Below, one piece after another: positions 54,648-64,000 of a DNA stretch of 64,000 bases (positions are counted from its first letter, which is position 1; each line of letters opens with the position of its first letter). Under the pieces are notes generated by a model, which made no database searches, was not told where the DNA came from, and saw nothing but the letters and a program-made list of their open reading frames with translations. The DNA comes from Scolanthus callimorphus (Eukaryota; Cnidaria; Anthozoa; Actiniaria; Edwardsiidae), in contig CM066922.1 in the NCBI GenBank assembly GCA_033964015.1, positions 26,468,961-26,532,960 of the forward strand, given 5' to 3'. Both the position numbers and the translations under genes were made by a program.

Positions 54648-54970
54648 GTAGCGCTCCGTCTAAGAACTATAGCGAAAACAATAGGGCCGCGGAAACAGTG
54701 GTCGTCTAGTGATGCTCACACTCGATTTTCTTATTGACCCAACAAAATGCTCGGACATATCTGGAAGACCTATTCGGATAGAATTCAGAACTGCAAACAA
54801 AGTATTTCGCTACAAAAACGGTGAAAAACAAACGTCAACCAATCAGAAGGCCAGGATTTGTTGACCAAGCCAATTAGTTTTTTAGAAATTTAACAATTCA
54901 AAAATTTACACAAAGCATAACTCAAATTCCCGATAGCCGTTCACGCTATCGTTCTTAGACGGAGCGCTAC
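54648..54970. mobile_element. Nested 323-bp TTAA element
   Basis: Begins GTAGCGCTCCGTCTAAGAAC and ends GTTCTTAGACGGAGCGCTAC, flanked by TTAA (54644-54647, 54971-54974). The empty-site sequence 'gatagcgaaagctacaaaagcctatgtaag' is seen in the related copy at about 32920. Confidence 0.8.
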
Positions 54971-55123
54971 TTAAGTCGTACGTAAGAATGCCTATATAAT
55001 GCAAGTTTCAGTCCCTTTTTCTTTCTAGGACATAATAACAGTATACATAGGATTCTGAGTTGTTTCTGTAGATCACTAGTCTTATTTTATAATATTTTGT
55101 TGAAACAACCGTGACAGTGCCCT

Positions 55124-55840
55124 TTAACACCCTCTGACGCGTAACCTCTCAAAGAAAAAGGACACGCTTATTTGTCACGTTATTTTTGGATCACCCTCTC
55201 AAGCTTATAGGCCAATCCATGGTGACGTCATTGTTTATATTCGCGAAATTTTAAAACGCTGCATCTAGCTTTGAAAAGACAACGAGAAGTTCAATTTATA
55301 TTGTCAATTGTCTTGACCTGTTCCCATAGTATTTTTCAGGCTTGTTGAAGCTTTTCAAAATTATGTGAACTCATTGCAGCAAAAGGCTAATTTAGCTCAC
55401 ATGTTTCCTCTAAATGATCGTTGCACCGCGGGATTCTAAATGTCAGCTTGAAATTTTCCAATTATGTTTCATTTACAGTCCTTTTATTCAGAACTCATTA
55501 TTTTATAGCTCCTCGAGCGGGCTGATTCTGAACATTACTTATGCTAATGAGCTCAAATTGTAAGCAAAGGATCCTCCTATTTGACACTGTTTTTGAACAC
55601 CCTCTCTCCCTGAAAAGAAAGGGACACGCTCATTTGGCACGCTAATTTTTGTCGAGAGGACATCACCTATGGTAGCCCGCGTGTTCTTTGATTTATTTTG
55701 CTTGGTAAAGCTTAGCAAAATGTTTCGTATGTTGAGGCTCTAGACAAAGAGAAACGTTCGTTGCACTGATAGATTAAAGCAATAGTATAGATGTGCCAGT
55801 AACTAATTCAGGTTTATTCGTATTATTGTTTGATGTGCAG
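55124..55840. other. Intron remainder, nothing recognised
   Basis: Two similar phrases 'aacaccctct' plus 'ggacacgcttatttgtcacg' / 'gggacacgctcatttggcac' (55130-55180 and 55595-55645) suggest a degraded direct duplication. No exon. Confidence 0.4.
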
Positions 55841-56048
55841 GTGGACAGCCCTGATGATAACTCTGTTAACCGACCAAGCCACAACGCTTCTTCCTTGTTT
55901 TATGTTGACGACAGCCTTGTGTTGAGGAGTCGGAAGTCGCTACAGTATAATGACTACCCTAGTGGTGAAATCAAGGTTCCGATTAGTTGCCATGATTTCA
56001 GTCGGCCCTTACATTTTATAGGAGACACATATACTGTCTCTGTATTAG
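55841..56048 (+). CDS. Cadherin gene exon: cadherin repeat 10, second half
   Basis: The acceptor is TGTGCAG and the donor GTAAGA. It starts in phase 0 and ends in phase 1. Reads VDSPDDNSVNRPSHNASSLF, YVDDSLVLRSRKSLQYNDYP, then IKVPISCHDFS and ends TYTVSVLG. LQYND takes the place of LDYE. It is the last cadherin repeat, and the next exon starts the EGF region. Confidence 0.83.
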
Positions 56049-56129
56049 GTAAGAGAGTGAATGTAGAATGTAGCAAAGCCATAGGGTCTTCTGATAAGAT
56101 AAAAAAAACCTCTTCATAATTTCCAGACA

Positions 56130-58744
56130 TTCAATGTTAGACTGAAAATAAAAGAAATGATAAGAACACGTTTAATTCTTATCAATTTATGCTTTTGTTG
56201 ACCTTAATATGGTACTTGTCTAAAACGAAGCATTGTCTGCGATTGTCTGTCTTAATAATAAAATGCACATGCTTATTGTTGAACGTAATATGGTGTTTGT
56301 CTAGAATGTAGCAGACGTCATTGTCATTTCTGCTGTTTTTGGCCTTAAAATGGTGTTTGTCTAGTATGTAACGAAGTACATCGCCCGGCTTTATGATTCA
56401 TTTCATGCTGTTGTTGACCATTAATATGGTGTGTGTCTAGGATGTAGCGAAGGACATCGCCCGGCTTTATGATTCATTTCATGCTGTTGTTGACCTTAAT
56501 ATGTGTTTGTCTAGGATGTAACAAAGGACATGACGCCCAGCTTTATTATTCATTTCATGCTTTGGTTGACCTTGATATGGTACTTGTCTAAAACGAAGCA
56601 TTGTCCATTGTCTGCCTTGATAAGAAAAATGCACATACTTATTGTTGAACTTAACATGGTGTTTGTCTAGAATGTAACAGAGCTCATTTTCATTTCTTGC
56701 TGTTGTTGACCTTAATATGGTGTTTGTCTAGAGTGTAACAAAGGACATCGTCTGGCTTTATGATTCGTTTCATGCTGTTGTTGACATTAATATGGTGTTT
56801 GTGACATGAAAACTATATTATTCTTATCAATCCATGCTTTTGTTGACCTTATTATGGTATTTCTCTAAAACGAAGTCCATTGTCTTCCTTGATAATAAAA
56901 TGCACATGCTTATTGTTGAGCGTAATATGGTGTTTGTCTAGAATGTAACAGAGCTCATTGTCATTTCTTGCTGCTGTTGACCTTAATGGTGTTTGTCTAG
57001 AATGTAACAAAGGACATCGCCGGGCTTTATGATTCATTTCATGCTGTTGTTGGCCTGCCTTCAGTCAAAAGACATGAAGCGTGCCCCCCTAGAGTTGAAT
57101 TTCAACTCATTAATCCATTATTGATTTCATTTTTCAATCCAAAACTGCATTTTTCAATTCAATATTAAGAATGTGATAGCCGTTGCAAATTCTCTGTCTG
57201 TGATTCCATGGCAACGCACGTTCTTTTTGAGCAAAACGCATGCAGAATGTTTTGAGAACGGACACACAGGCGCCAAAGTGTGAAAGTGAACGTGCGTTGC
57301 CATGGAATCATAAACAAAAAAATAGTTTCGATTTGCAACGGCTATAACATTTTAATACTGAATTGAAAAATGCATTTTGGATTGAATAATGAAATCAATA
57401 ATGGAATAGTGAATTGATTATTCAACTCTAGGGGGGCACGCTTCATGTCTTTTGACTGTAATAATAAAATGCACATGCTTATTGTTGAGCGTAATATGGT
57501 GTTTGTCTAGAATGTAACAGAGCTCATTGTCATTTCTTGCTGTTGTTGACCTTAATATGGTGTTTGTCTAGAGTGTAACAAAGGACATCGCCCGGCTTTA
57601 TTATTCATTTCATGCTGTTGTTGACATTAATATGGTGTTTGTCTAAAACGAAGCAAAGTCCATTATCTGCCTTAATAATAAAATGCACATGCTTATTGTT
57701 GAACGTAATGGTGTTTGTCTAAAATGTAGCAGACTCCATTGTCATTTCATGCTGTTGTTGACCTTAATATAGTGTTTGTCTAGAATGTAACAAAGGACAT
57801 CACCCGGCTTTATGATTCATTTCATGCTGTTGTTGACATTAATATGGTGTTTGTCTAGAATGCAACAAAGGACATCGCCAGGCTTTATGAATCATTTCAT
57901 GCTGTTGTTGACATTAATATGGTGTTTGTCTAGAATGCAACAAACGACATCGCCCGGCTTAATGAATCATTTCATGTTCTGGTTGACATTAATATGGTGT
58001 TTGTCTAGAATGTAACAAAGGACATCGCCCGGCTTTATGATTAATTTCATGCTGTGGTTGACATTAATATGGTGTTTGTCTAGAATGTAACAAATGACAT
58101 CGCCCGGCTTTTTATTCATTTCATGCTGTTGATGACATTAATATGGTGTTTGTCTAGAATGTAACAAATGACATCGCCCGGCTTTATTATTCATGTCATG
58201 CTGTTGATGACATTAATATGGTGTTTGTCTAGAATGTAACAAATGACATCGCCCGGCTTTATTATTCATTTCATGCTGTTGATGACATTAATATGGTGTT
58301 TGTCTAGAATGTAACAAATGACATCGCCCGGCTTTATTATTCATTTCATGCTGTTGATGACATTAATATGGTGTTTGTCTAGAATGTAACAAAGGACATC
58401 GCCCGGCTTTATGATTAATTTCATGCTGTTGATGACATTAATATGGTGTTTGTCTAGAATGCAGCAAAAGAAACTGCCCGACTAAGATTCATTGCATGTT
58501 GTTGTTGACATTAATATCGTGTTTGTCTAGAATGTAGCAAAGGACAACGCCCGGCTTTATGAATCATTTCATGCTGTCGTTGGTGTTTGTCTAGAATGTA
58601 ACAAAGGACATCGCCCGGCTTTATGATTCATTTCATTCTAGTGCTGTTGGCATTAATATGGTGTTTGACTATAATGTAGCAAAGGGCATCGCCCGGCTTT
58701 ATGATTCATTTCATGTTGTTGACATAAATATGGTGTTTGTCTAG
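56130..58744 (+). repeat. 75-bp minisatellite containing a 3' splice site copy
   Basis: About 29 degenerate units of about 75 bp. The core is TGTTTGTCTAGAATGTAACA, then AAGGACATCGCCCGGCTTTA, then TTCATTTCATGCTGTTG and TTGACATTAATATGG. The last unit runs straight into the exon at 58745, where TGTTTGTCTAG is the acceptor and AATGTAGCAAAGG the first exon bases. Early units (56200-56700) are more diverged. The array is split by an insertion at 57062-57458. Confidence 0.9.
57062..57458. mobile_element. 397-bp Tc1/mariner-type MITE inside the minisatellite
   Basis: Begins CAGTCAAAAGACATGAAGCG and ends CGCTTCATGTCTTTTGACTG, with further arm matches through CCCCCCTAGAGTTGAAT. TA follows the right end and TT precedes the left. 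CAGT ends at a TA target fit Tc1/mariner. The interior is AT-rich. Confidence 0.75.
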
Positions 58745-58908
58745 AATGTAGCAAAGGGCGTTGTCCGCCTCCCCCTGACTGTGGCCGGTGCGCTAATGGC
58801 GGGATTTGCATAGACAAGGAGGGAGGCTACATATGTAAGTGTCCCCCCGGATACAGAGGAGAAAAGTGTGAGCAAGATATTGATTACTGTGTACCAAACA
58901 AGTGCGAG
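58745..58908 (+). CDS. Cadherin gene exon: EGF domain 1 and start of EGF 2
   Basis: The acceptor is TTTGTCTAG and the donor GTGAGT. It starts in phase 1 and ends in phase 0. Reads ECSKGRCPPPPDCGRC, ANGGICIDKEGGYICKCPPG and YRGEKCEQD, a six-Cys EGF. DYCVPNKCE then opens a second EGF. The acceptor choice is fixed by phase: only this TAG joins the previous exon in frame and keeps the exon open. Its first five codons (ECSKG) correspond to ECNKG in the minisatellite units. Confidence 0.88.
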
Positions 58909-59179
58909 GTGAGTGTTGTTTGTTTGTTTGATTGATTGTATGTTTTATTTTGTTTCTCTGATTGTCTAAATAAAGCAATTGAGTCTTGAAAGCTATAATA
59001 CAAAGTAAATACACTTAGGCCCTTAGGCAACTGTTATAAAGGAAACAAATGAAATAAAAAAGCAATCAGGGGACAACGTACGACTCAAGTTTAGGGGTTG
59101 AGACAAGGAATTAACCTTATATGTATGCTAAAGTGCTTAATGAAATATCCCATGTGTGCTTCTGAGCGTTAGTCGTAGT

Positions 59180-59265
59180 AAGCGGAGAAAGAGAAAAAAA
59201 TATCTGCCCCCGAGAGCGATTCGAACCCACGACCTCGGTTTAGTAGTGACCTACACGAAAGCAAG
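59180..59265 (-). repeat. tRNA-like half (possible SINE head remnant)
   Basis: On the minus strand GTGGGTTCGAATCGCTCTCG resembles a tRNA T-arm/B box (GGTTCGANTC). No clear A box or full cloverleaf was seen, so it is not called a tRNA gene. Confidence 0.4.
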
Positions 59266-59715
59266 AGTTGCTTTGTTTTTGTGTCTTCTACGCATTCTGA
59301 TTGGCTGACTAAACATAGATTCAAAACCCCAACCAAAAGCAACGTGTAGAAAACTGGTTTTTCTTTCGACAGTCATCTGATCTCAAAATAAACAAATAAA
59401 TAATTTGTTAAAGTGACACAAGTGTATTTAAGTCATCGTAAAAAAAACGATAAAAAATAATAATTTCAAACAAACTAGATTTAAGCTGGCCAAGAGGCAA
59501 ACCTATAACACTCACTACAGTTTATCAACAAAGATTGAATAGAGCCTTTTTTCTGTGAACCAATCGATCTCTGATTGGTATATTTACAACACTGGATGAC
59601 GTCAGCGCTATTGGCTGTGCACAAAAAATTGTCAACGGCCATGCGAGAATCGAACAGGACTTAAAGACCCTAGCAACTGGACCACCCTGTTACCTAATTT
59701 TATATGTTTGTTTAA

Positions 59716-60028
59716 GCAATAAAAGTACTTTCCGCGTGCTCTCTGTTTTTTTACAAACACGAGGGGGTTGTTGGGAGAACTGATAAAAACTTGAAAGACA
59801 CGAGCCGGAGGCGAGTGTCTTTCGAGTTTTATCAGTTCGACTAACATTCCCCGAGTGTTTGAAAGAAACTAGATAGCGCGGGAAGTACTTTTATTGCTTT
59901 TAGAAAATAACGTACACACGCGCGAAATCGTTGCGTGACAATCGTGTTTCTCAGGTCTCTTACAAACACGCCTTTTAACCAATCGGAATGCGCACATTCA
60001 CTATATAAAATAGGTGTTATTTTCTAAT
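59716..60028 (-). repeat. Foldback family M copy ending before an exon
   Basis: A central hairpin (about 59716-59895) has AAGCAATAAAAGTACTTTCC on the left and its near complement on the right. The apex is ACACGAGCCGGAGGCGAGTGTC. A common arm 'tagaaaataacgtacacacg' to 'ggtgttattttcta' follows. It ends 31 bp before the exon at 60059. Confidence 0.65.
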
Positions 60029-60058
60029 TGCCAATAATGGCATTTTTCTCTTCCACAG

Positions 60059-60204
60059 AGAGGAACATGTCAAGATGGTGTGACATCATTTACGTGTAAA
60101 TGTAACAAAGGCTTCACTGGCGCGTTGTGTGACAAGACCAGGTCACACTGCAACCAGTGTAAGCTTGGTACCCTGTGTGTCATGTTCGTCAAGGCTCCTA
60201 TAAG
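60059..60204 (+). CDS. Cadherin gene exon: EGF domain 2 second part and Cys-rich piece
   Basis: The acceptor is TTCCACAG and the donor GTCAGT. It starts in phase 0 and ends in phase 2. Reads RGTCQDGVTSFTCKC, NKGFTGALCDK, completing EGF 2 begun in the previous exon. Then SHCNQCKLGTLCVMFVKAPI follows, a Cys-containing linker with no recognised fold. Confidence 0.85.
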
Positions 60205-60867
60205 GTCAGTTCTAGATGCCATATCGAGTACCTCTTTTAGGGTTAACTCCGGTGTAATAACCATTCCCAGAGGACACCTTTGTGTTCAGTTCTTATTTCA
60301 TCCTGATTCGTTCTACCAAACAAAGGAAGCTTTGTGACGCAGTTCGTGCGCACTCACAGGTTACTACACCGGAGATAAGCCCTCTTTTACGTCTTACTGG
60401 TCTGATGCGGAGCCCATTACCTCTGGGTTCGGCTACAGGCACAGGAGGAGATGATTATCTTTTAGGAACGATTTTTCCAATGTTTTTCTAGCTGTGCACT
60501 AAAATACAATGGACGCATTTCGACAGCTAATTAGTATGCGTGATATTCTTCGTGGAGTAATGAGAGCAATTGCATTAACCGTGACAACTAATTCTTGCGG
60601 GAAAGTCGAATTTAGAAATAGTCTCATCTGCTCCTGTGCTGGGACACCCAACATCAAAAATACAGGCTCCTGGTGATGGGCTCTGGTCTGTATACGTGTG
60701 ACGAGCACTTTGTCTCACTAGAGACGTAGTTACTTTTGTCTCTATTATCTTCGTTCCGCACACACAGTGTGCGCCAGTTGGATTTTGAGTCCGTGAGCCA
60801 TCCCTTATCACGTTAGTTAAATTTGTGTAAGTTTTTTAAAATTTATTCTGTATTTCGGCGTGATGAA

Positions 60868-61034
60868 AGCTACTAAATAAATAATAATAACGGATTCGCA
60901 CATTGGGCACATCCACGAGGTGGCTCTTCGTCCCGTGCGTCTGTGAAGTGTTTAGTTAGACCTGAAGACCTGTATCAGCATCCCAGGGTTCTTTAACGTC
61001 CCCTTCGAATTGGATATGTGAGGGGAGGGAGACG

Positions 61035-61065
<31 letters not shown>

Positions 61066-61180
61066 TAAGGAAGCACAAGCTTTTTACAGCCCACAACTAA
61101 GCTCTTTTCACGGCAGGAAAGAAGAGAAAGAATTTCCACGTCCCTGCCGGGAATCGATCCCGGGCTACAGCGGTGAGAGG
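60868..61180 (-). mobile_element. Probable tRNA-derived SINE
   Basis: On the minus strand the head contains GCCCGGGATCGATTCCCGGC, close to a tRNA B box (GGTTCGANTCC). The body carries 'cggtcccgtctccct' and 'ggggacgttaaagaaccctg', and the tail ends in (ATT)n near 60868-60900. Head, body and simple-repeat tail is SINE architecture. Family not assigned; no target duplication was resolved. Confidence 0.55.
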
Positions 61181-61337
61181 CAAACACAAAGCACAAAACA
61201 CACACATTATATTTGTTCTACAAAGGAGTTCTTTTGTTGAGGTGTAGGGTACTGTTGTGTTATCCAACCAGAGAGGAGCCTTAAGCAACTACGCACCGAC
61301 CTTTTTGTCTTAGTTGTTTTTCTCTTTACACTCGCAG

Positions 61338-61462
61338 ATGTCTAGGCGAAGACTACCAAATAAGAATATTAGAGGAGGGCAGGTCTCTCACGGAGGAGAA
61401 GCTTCGAGCAATAGAAAAAGAGATCGCCATATTGATCGACGGCTTGGTCGTGGACAGCAAAG
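61338..61462 (+). CDS. Cadherin gene exon: unrecognised segment after EGFs
   Basis: The acceptor is CTCGCAG and the donor GTTTGC, a weak match. It starts in phase 2 and ends in phase 1. Reads RCLGEDYQIRILEEGRSLTE, then KLRAIEKEIAILIDGLVVDS. The charged helix-like stretch followed by a hydrophobic strand would suit a small alpha/beta extracellular domain, but no family is recognised. Phases on both sides agree with neighbours. Confidence 0.72.
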
Positions 61463-61499
61463 GTTTGCAGTGTACAATTTACTCCACCATTGAATGATC

Positions 61500-61790
61500 A
61501 ACGAATTGCACCCTAGCGCAGGGTTCGAACGCGTCCTGGAAAACCTGGAATGACCTTGATTTCATTTCCCTCCTGGAAAGTCGTTGAAAGTCCTGGACCT
61601 GTAAGAAAAATCCTGGAAAACTCCTGGAAAATATTTCAACTCAAATGTGGTTGAATCAATCAGTTTCGTGAATCTGATTTTGGGCTGCAAATTATGACAC
61701 CTCCATACTTATCATGTTTTTTTGGGGTAGGGGGCATTTCTACCCAATAAAAACTCCTGGAAAAATAACTAAAGACTTCCTGGAATTTTG
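61500..61790. repeat. TCCTGGAAAA-rich dispersed repeat
   Basis: TCCTGGAAA or close variants occur about six times between 61530 and 61770. Function unknown; probably a piece of a dispersed element. Confidence 0.45.
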
Positions 61791-62154
61791 TCATTCAGAA
61801 ACCGTACGAACCCGGCAGCGGAATGTATAAAACAGAACCTCACTAAACGAACAATTTCTCGCACCTCAGCATTTACAGTTCAGTGTGTGAAACACAACCT
61901 CATTATAAATGAAACAACTTCTCGCGCTTTGGCTAAAATGTATAGTGCAATACATAAAACAGAACCTCTTTATAACTGTGCAGAACCTTGACACGTTTTG
62001 CGAAGCTACAATTATAGCTTCCTCTGATGAAAACGGTGACCGGTGACCAAGCACAGTACGCAACAGTATTTTACCTGCGTGGGAGATATATATTAAGTTC
62101 AGGCCTACTCCGAGCTGCCTACTCCGGGTTCTAAGATCGCTGTAATATTTGGCA

Positions 62155-62476
62155 TTAGAAAATAACACCTATGTTGTATTGTGAATGTACGCATTCTGAT
62201 TGGTTAAAATGCGTGTTTGTAAGAGACCTGAGAAACACGATTGTCACGCAACGCTGTCGCGCGTGTGTATGTTATTTTCTAAAAGCAATAAAAATACTTT
62301 CTGCGTGCTCTCTGGTTTCCTACAAACACTCGGGGAATGTTGGTCGAACTGATAAAACTTGAAAGACACTCGCCTTCGGCTCGTGTCTTTCAAGTTTTGA
62401 TCAGTTCTCCCAACATCCCCCTCGTGTTTGTAAGAAAGCAGAGAGCACGCGGAAAGTACTTTTATTGCTTAATTCT
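62155..62476 (+). repeat. Foldback family M, complete copy
   Basis: Starts TTAGAAAATAACACC, then 'gtttctcaggtctcttacaa' in complement. A hairpin follows (about 62285-62476) with apex CACTCGCCTTCGGCTCGTGT and outer arms AGCAATAAAAATACTTTC / AAAGTACTTTTATTGCT. It is the mirror orientation of the copy at 59716-60028. Confidence 0.7.
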
Positions 62477-63401
62477 TAGGCGATCTTGTGAGTGTTTTTC
62501 TATATTTCATGTTGCCACCTTGAGCGATCTTAGGACTCAGGGTAGGCCTTGGCTAAAACCACGCGTGATCTTCAGGTCTCGTGAAAGGTAAAAATGTAAA
62601 ATTCCATAATATGACTTTTTTTCCCGAAATTCATTTGATACAGCCCTAAAGTATATTTCTAAAACCTCACTTGACGCGTCAACTTTTTTCCTAGCTTCAA
62701 TTTCCCATTCGTTTGTATTGCCCGCCACACATTTTCTGTAATTTAATTAACTTTACACGCTTTTTCTAGCACACATTTTAGGTCAAATTTTCACCTTCGC
62801 GAAGCTCCTGACCCCGCACCATTTAAGATATTGGCGTCAAATTTTCTGTGTCGTTAGAAAATGATCACAATTAAAAATCCGTGTCAGGGAGTTTTTATTT
62901 TTTACTTGAAAAAAATTTTATGATAAATTTTGCGGCCACAAACTGTAAAAAATGCGACTCTCGAGTTCGCGACCTAATATTTTCGTAAATATGCAAAATA
63001 TCGAAAATCGCTGACACGGTTTTGCAGTTCATTTCTTCGAGACTAAAATCCGACAAAGTGCGAAATTGTGCAACAAACCGCTAGTGGACTGGAGCTTCTC
63101 AAGTAAACAAGGTAGTTTTTAGTTCGGGGTCTTGAAAATACAAGAAAATTTTAAACTTCGTTAAAGACTAAACAACTTCATCAGATAGAGCAATTTTTTT
63201 TAGCTTTAAAATGATATATAGCTGATTATCATAGCGTAAATTGCGACGCTACGAGAATTTCTCTCCGAAGACACCCCTCACGGGTTTACAGAGACCTTAA
63301 GGCAATCTTAGGTTTCTTGGGCAATCTTGGGCGATTTTAGGCGATCTTAGGACTCAGAGTAGGCCTAAGTTCTAACGTGTAAACTTCTCTTCTCCGTGCA
63401 G
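62477..63401. other. Intron, dispersed short repeat only
   Basis: 'ttaggcgatctt' and 'gatcttaggactcagrgtag' occur near 62480-62545 and again at 63335-63365. No exon is supported. Confidence 0.4.
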
Positions 63402-63604
63402 GTAAGGCTCGTCGCCGTCGTTCTCCTGCCGACTACTATGTAGAAATCCTCAAAAGCACTCCCTTGAGTGGCAAGGACCAGCGCACCATACTCTACTTGA
63501 CGATCATGGAAGCGCAGTATAACTACCAACCCATGCTGGCATCATATGCATGCAAACTACTAGCCAAGTCCAAGAGAGCGTGCATTGGAGAGAAGGACTG
63601 TCAG
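63402..63604 (+). CDS. Cadherin gene exon: RRRR furin-like site and Cys-containing segment
   Basis: The acceptor is CCGTGCAG and the donor GTAACT. It starts in phase 1 and ends in phase 0. Reads GKARRRRSPADYYVEILKST, then QRTILYLTIMEAQYNYQPML and KRACIGEKDCQ. R-R-R-R followed by S matches the furin/proprotein convertase consensus (R-X-K/R-R), so the ectodomain may be cleaved here. The rest has no recognised family. ORF extension past the donor is intron. Confidence 0.75.
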
Positions 63605-63974
63605 GTAACTTATGAGCACTGTGGTTGCTATAGTAACAAGTATGGCCAAGTTTGTTTTGGCTGCAGCTATTTCTCAAACTTGTTTTGTGAAAAACGTGCT
63701 GCGTTCCCTTGCATTAGGCTGGTAAAAAATTTTCAAGAAAATGTTATCATAAACAGCGAAATAGAACGATTTCATGGCAGCGGGCCCGTGGGTAATCCTG
63801 GCAACAGAACTGCTAAGTAAGTGCGCGTGCCATGAAAATAACAGTTACATATGAACAGCAGTAAGGCTCATAGTAAGGATAGGAATTAGTGGATATTGAT
63901 AGGTCATTCTTGGTACAAAAACCGGACAGCAAGAGTTTCAGGCGAAAGGTTAATGATTAATTCATCTCTTGTAG

Positions 63975-64000
63975 GTCCTAGAAGCAATTGGAGAACACTG
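63975..64000 (+). CDS. Cadherin gene exon, start only (cut by window edge)
   Basis: The acceptor is CTTGTAG. The phase 0 frame reads VLEAIGEH and continues out of the window. It agrees in phase with the previous exon. Confidence 0.6.

Larger units (their letters stand above)
53631..55123. mobile_element. TTAA-flanked element carrying two nested TTAA elements
   Basis: Ends AGGGGCACTGTCAC and GTGACAGTGCCCT with TTAA at 53627-53630 and 55124-55127. Partial copies exist near 32700-33045. TTAA duplications are typical of piggyBac and Kolobok, and the choice is open. Two further elements are inserted in it (53683-54441 and 54648-54970), so about 400 bp is its own sequence. It is non-autonomous. 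Confidence 0.75.

Noticed and set aside
57812..58015. 67-codon repeated frame (FMLLLTLIWCLSRMQ)
   Set aside because: It is a by-product of the 75-bp minisatellite.
59180..59265. tRNA gene
   Set aside because: Only a B-box/T-arm-like part is visible, with no A box or acceptor stem.
60895..61180. tRNA gene near 61150 on the minus strand
   Set aside because: The B box is embedded in a longer repeat with a simple-sequence tail, so a SINE explains it better.
61980..62050. CTCTGATGAAAAC as a second hammerhead-like core
   Set aside because: No stem II partner and no GAAAC follow at the right distance.

Overview
The window looks like nuclear DNA of a cnidarian, most likely an anthozoan (coral or sea anemone). 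It is AT-rich and intron-rich, crowded with foldback elements and minisatellite-bearing transposons, and holds one large extracellular-matrix or adhesion gene with cadherin, EGF and thrombospondin-1 modules. The organism is inferred from these features; no species marker was seen.

Layout. Bases 1-31,500 hold no host gene I can support. This part is a patchwork of repeats: a hAT-type foldback (656-892), several copies of a transposon carrying 128-bp tandem units (called element H here), a 5'-truncated CR1/L2-like retrotransposon (6112-9499), a 4.9-kb foldback element with 9-bp target duplications (18728-23652), and a 7.1-kb element with 4-bp target duplications (23683-30780). The last two are both inserted in one old copy of element H.

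From 31,524 to the right edge runs a single plus-strand gene in at least 17 exon pieces (about 4.6 kb of coding sequence, incomplete at both ends). Its order is TSP1, EGF-like, calcium-binding EGF, sushi-like Cys-rich module, about ten cadherin repeats, two EGFs, then an unrecognised region with an RRRR furin-like site. Introns between cadherin repeats are phase 1 and introns inside repeats are phase 0. All the assigned splice sites are GT/AG. Even so, cadherin repeat 5 contains an in-frame TAA (37949-37951), repeat 9 contains a frameshift (about 51921-51962), and the first two exon pieces do not match in phase. The gene is therefore either a young pseudogene or carries assembly errors.

The introns hold a nearly intact Ty3/gypsy LTR element in antisense (43267-47669), another copy of element H (38854-40769), nested TTAA-flanked elements (53631-55123) and many small foldbacks. 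A 75-bp minisatellite of about 29 units (56130-58744) has units that include the 3' splice site and first codons of the next exon.

The most striking signals are: (1) the minisatellite that multiplied a splice acceptor; (2) the element H arrays, whose 128-bp units each carry a palindromic pair of CRE sites (TGACGTCATCGATGACGTCA) next to a CACGTG E-box; (3) a perfect 72-bp inverted repeat with a hammerhead-like core (33880-34032); and (4) the 4.9-kb foldback element whose internal minisatellite reuses its own terminal motif.
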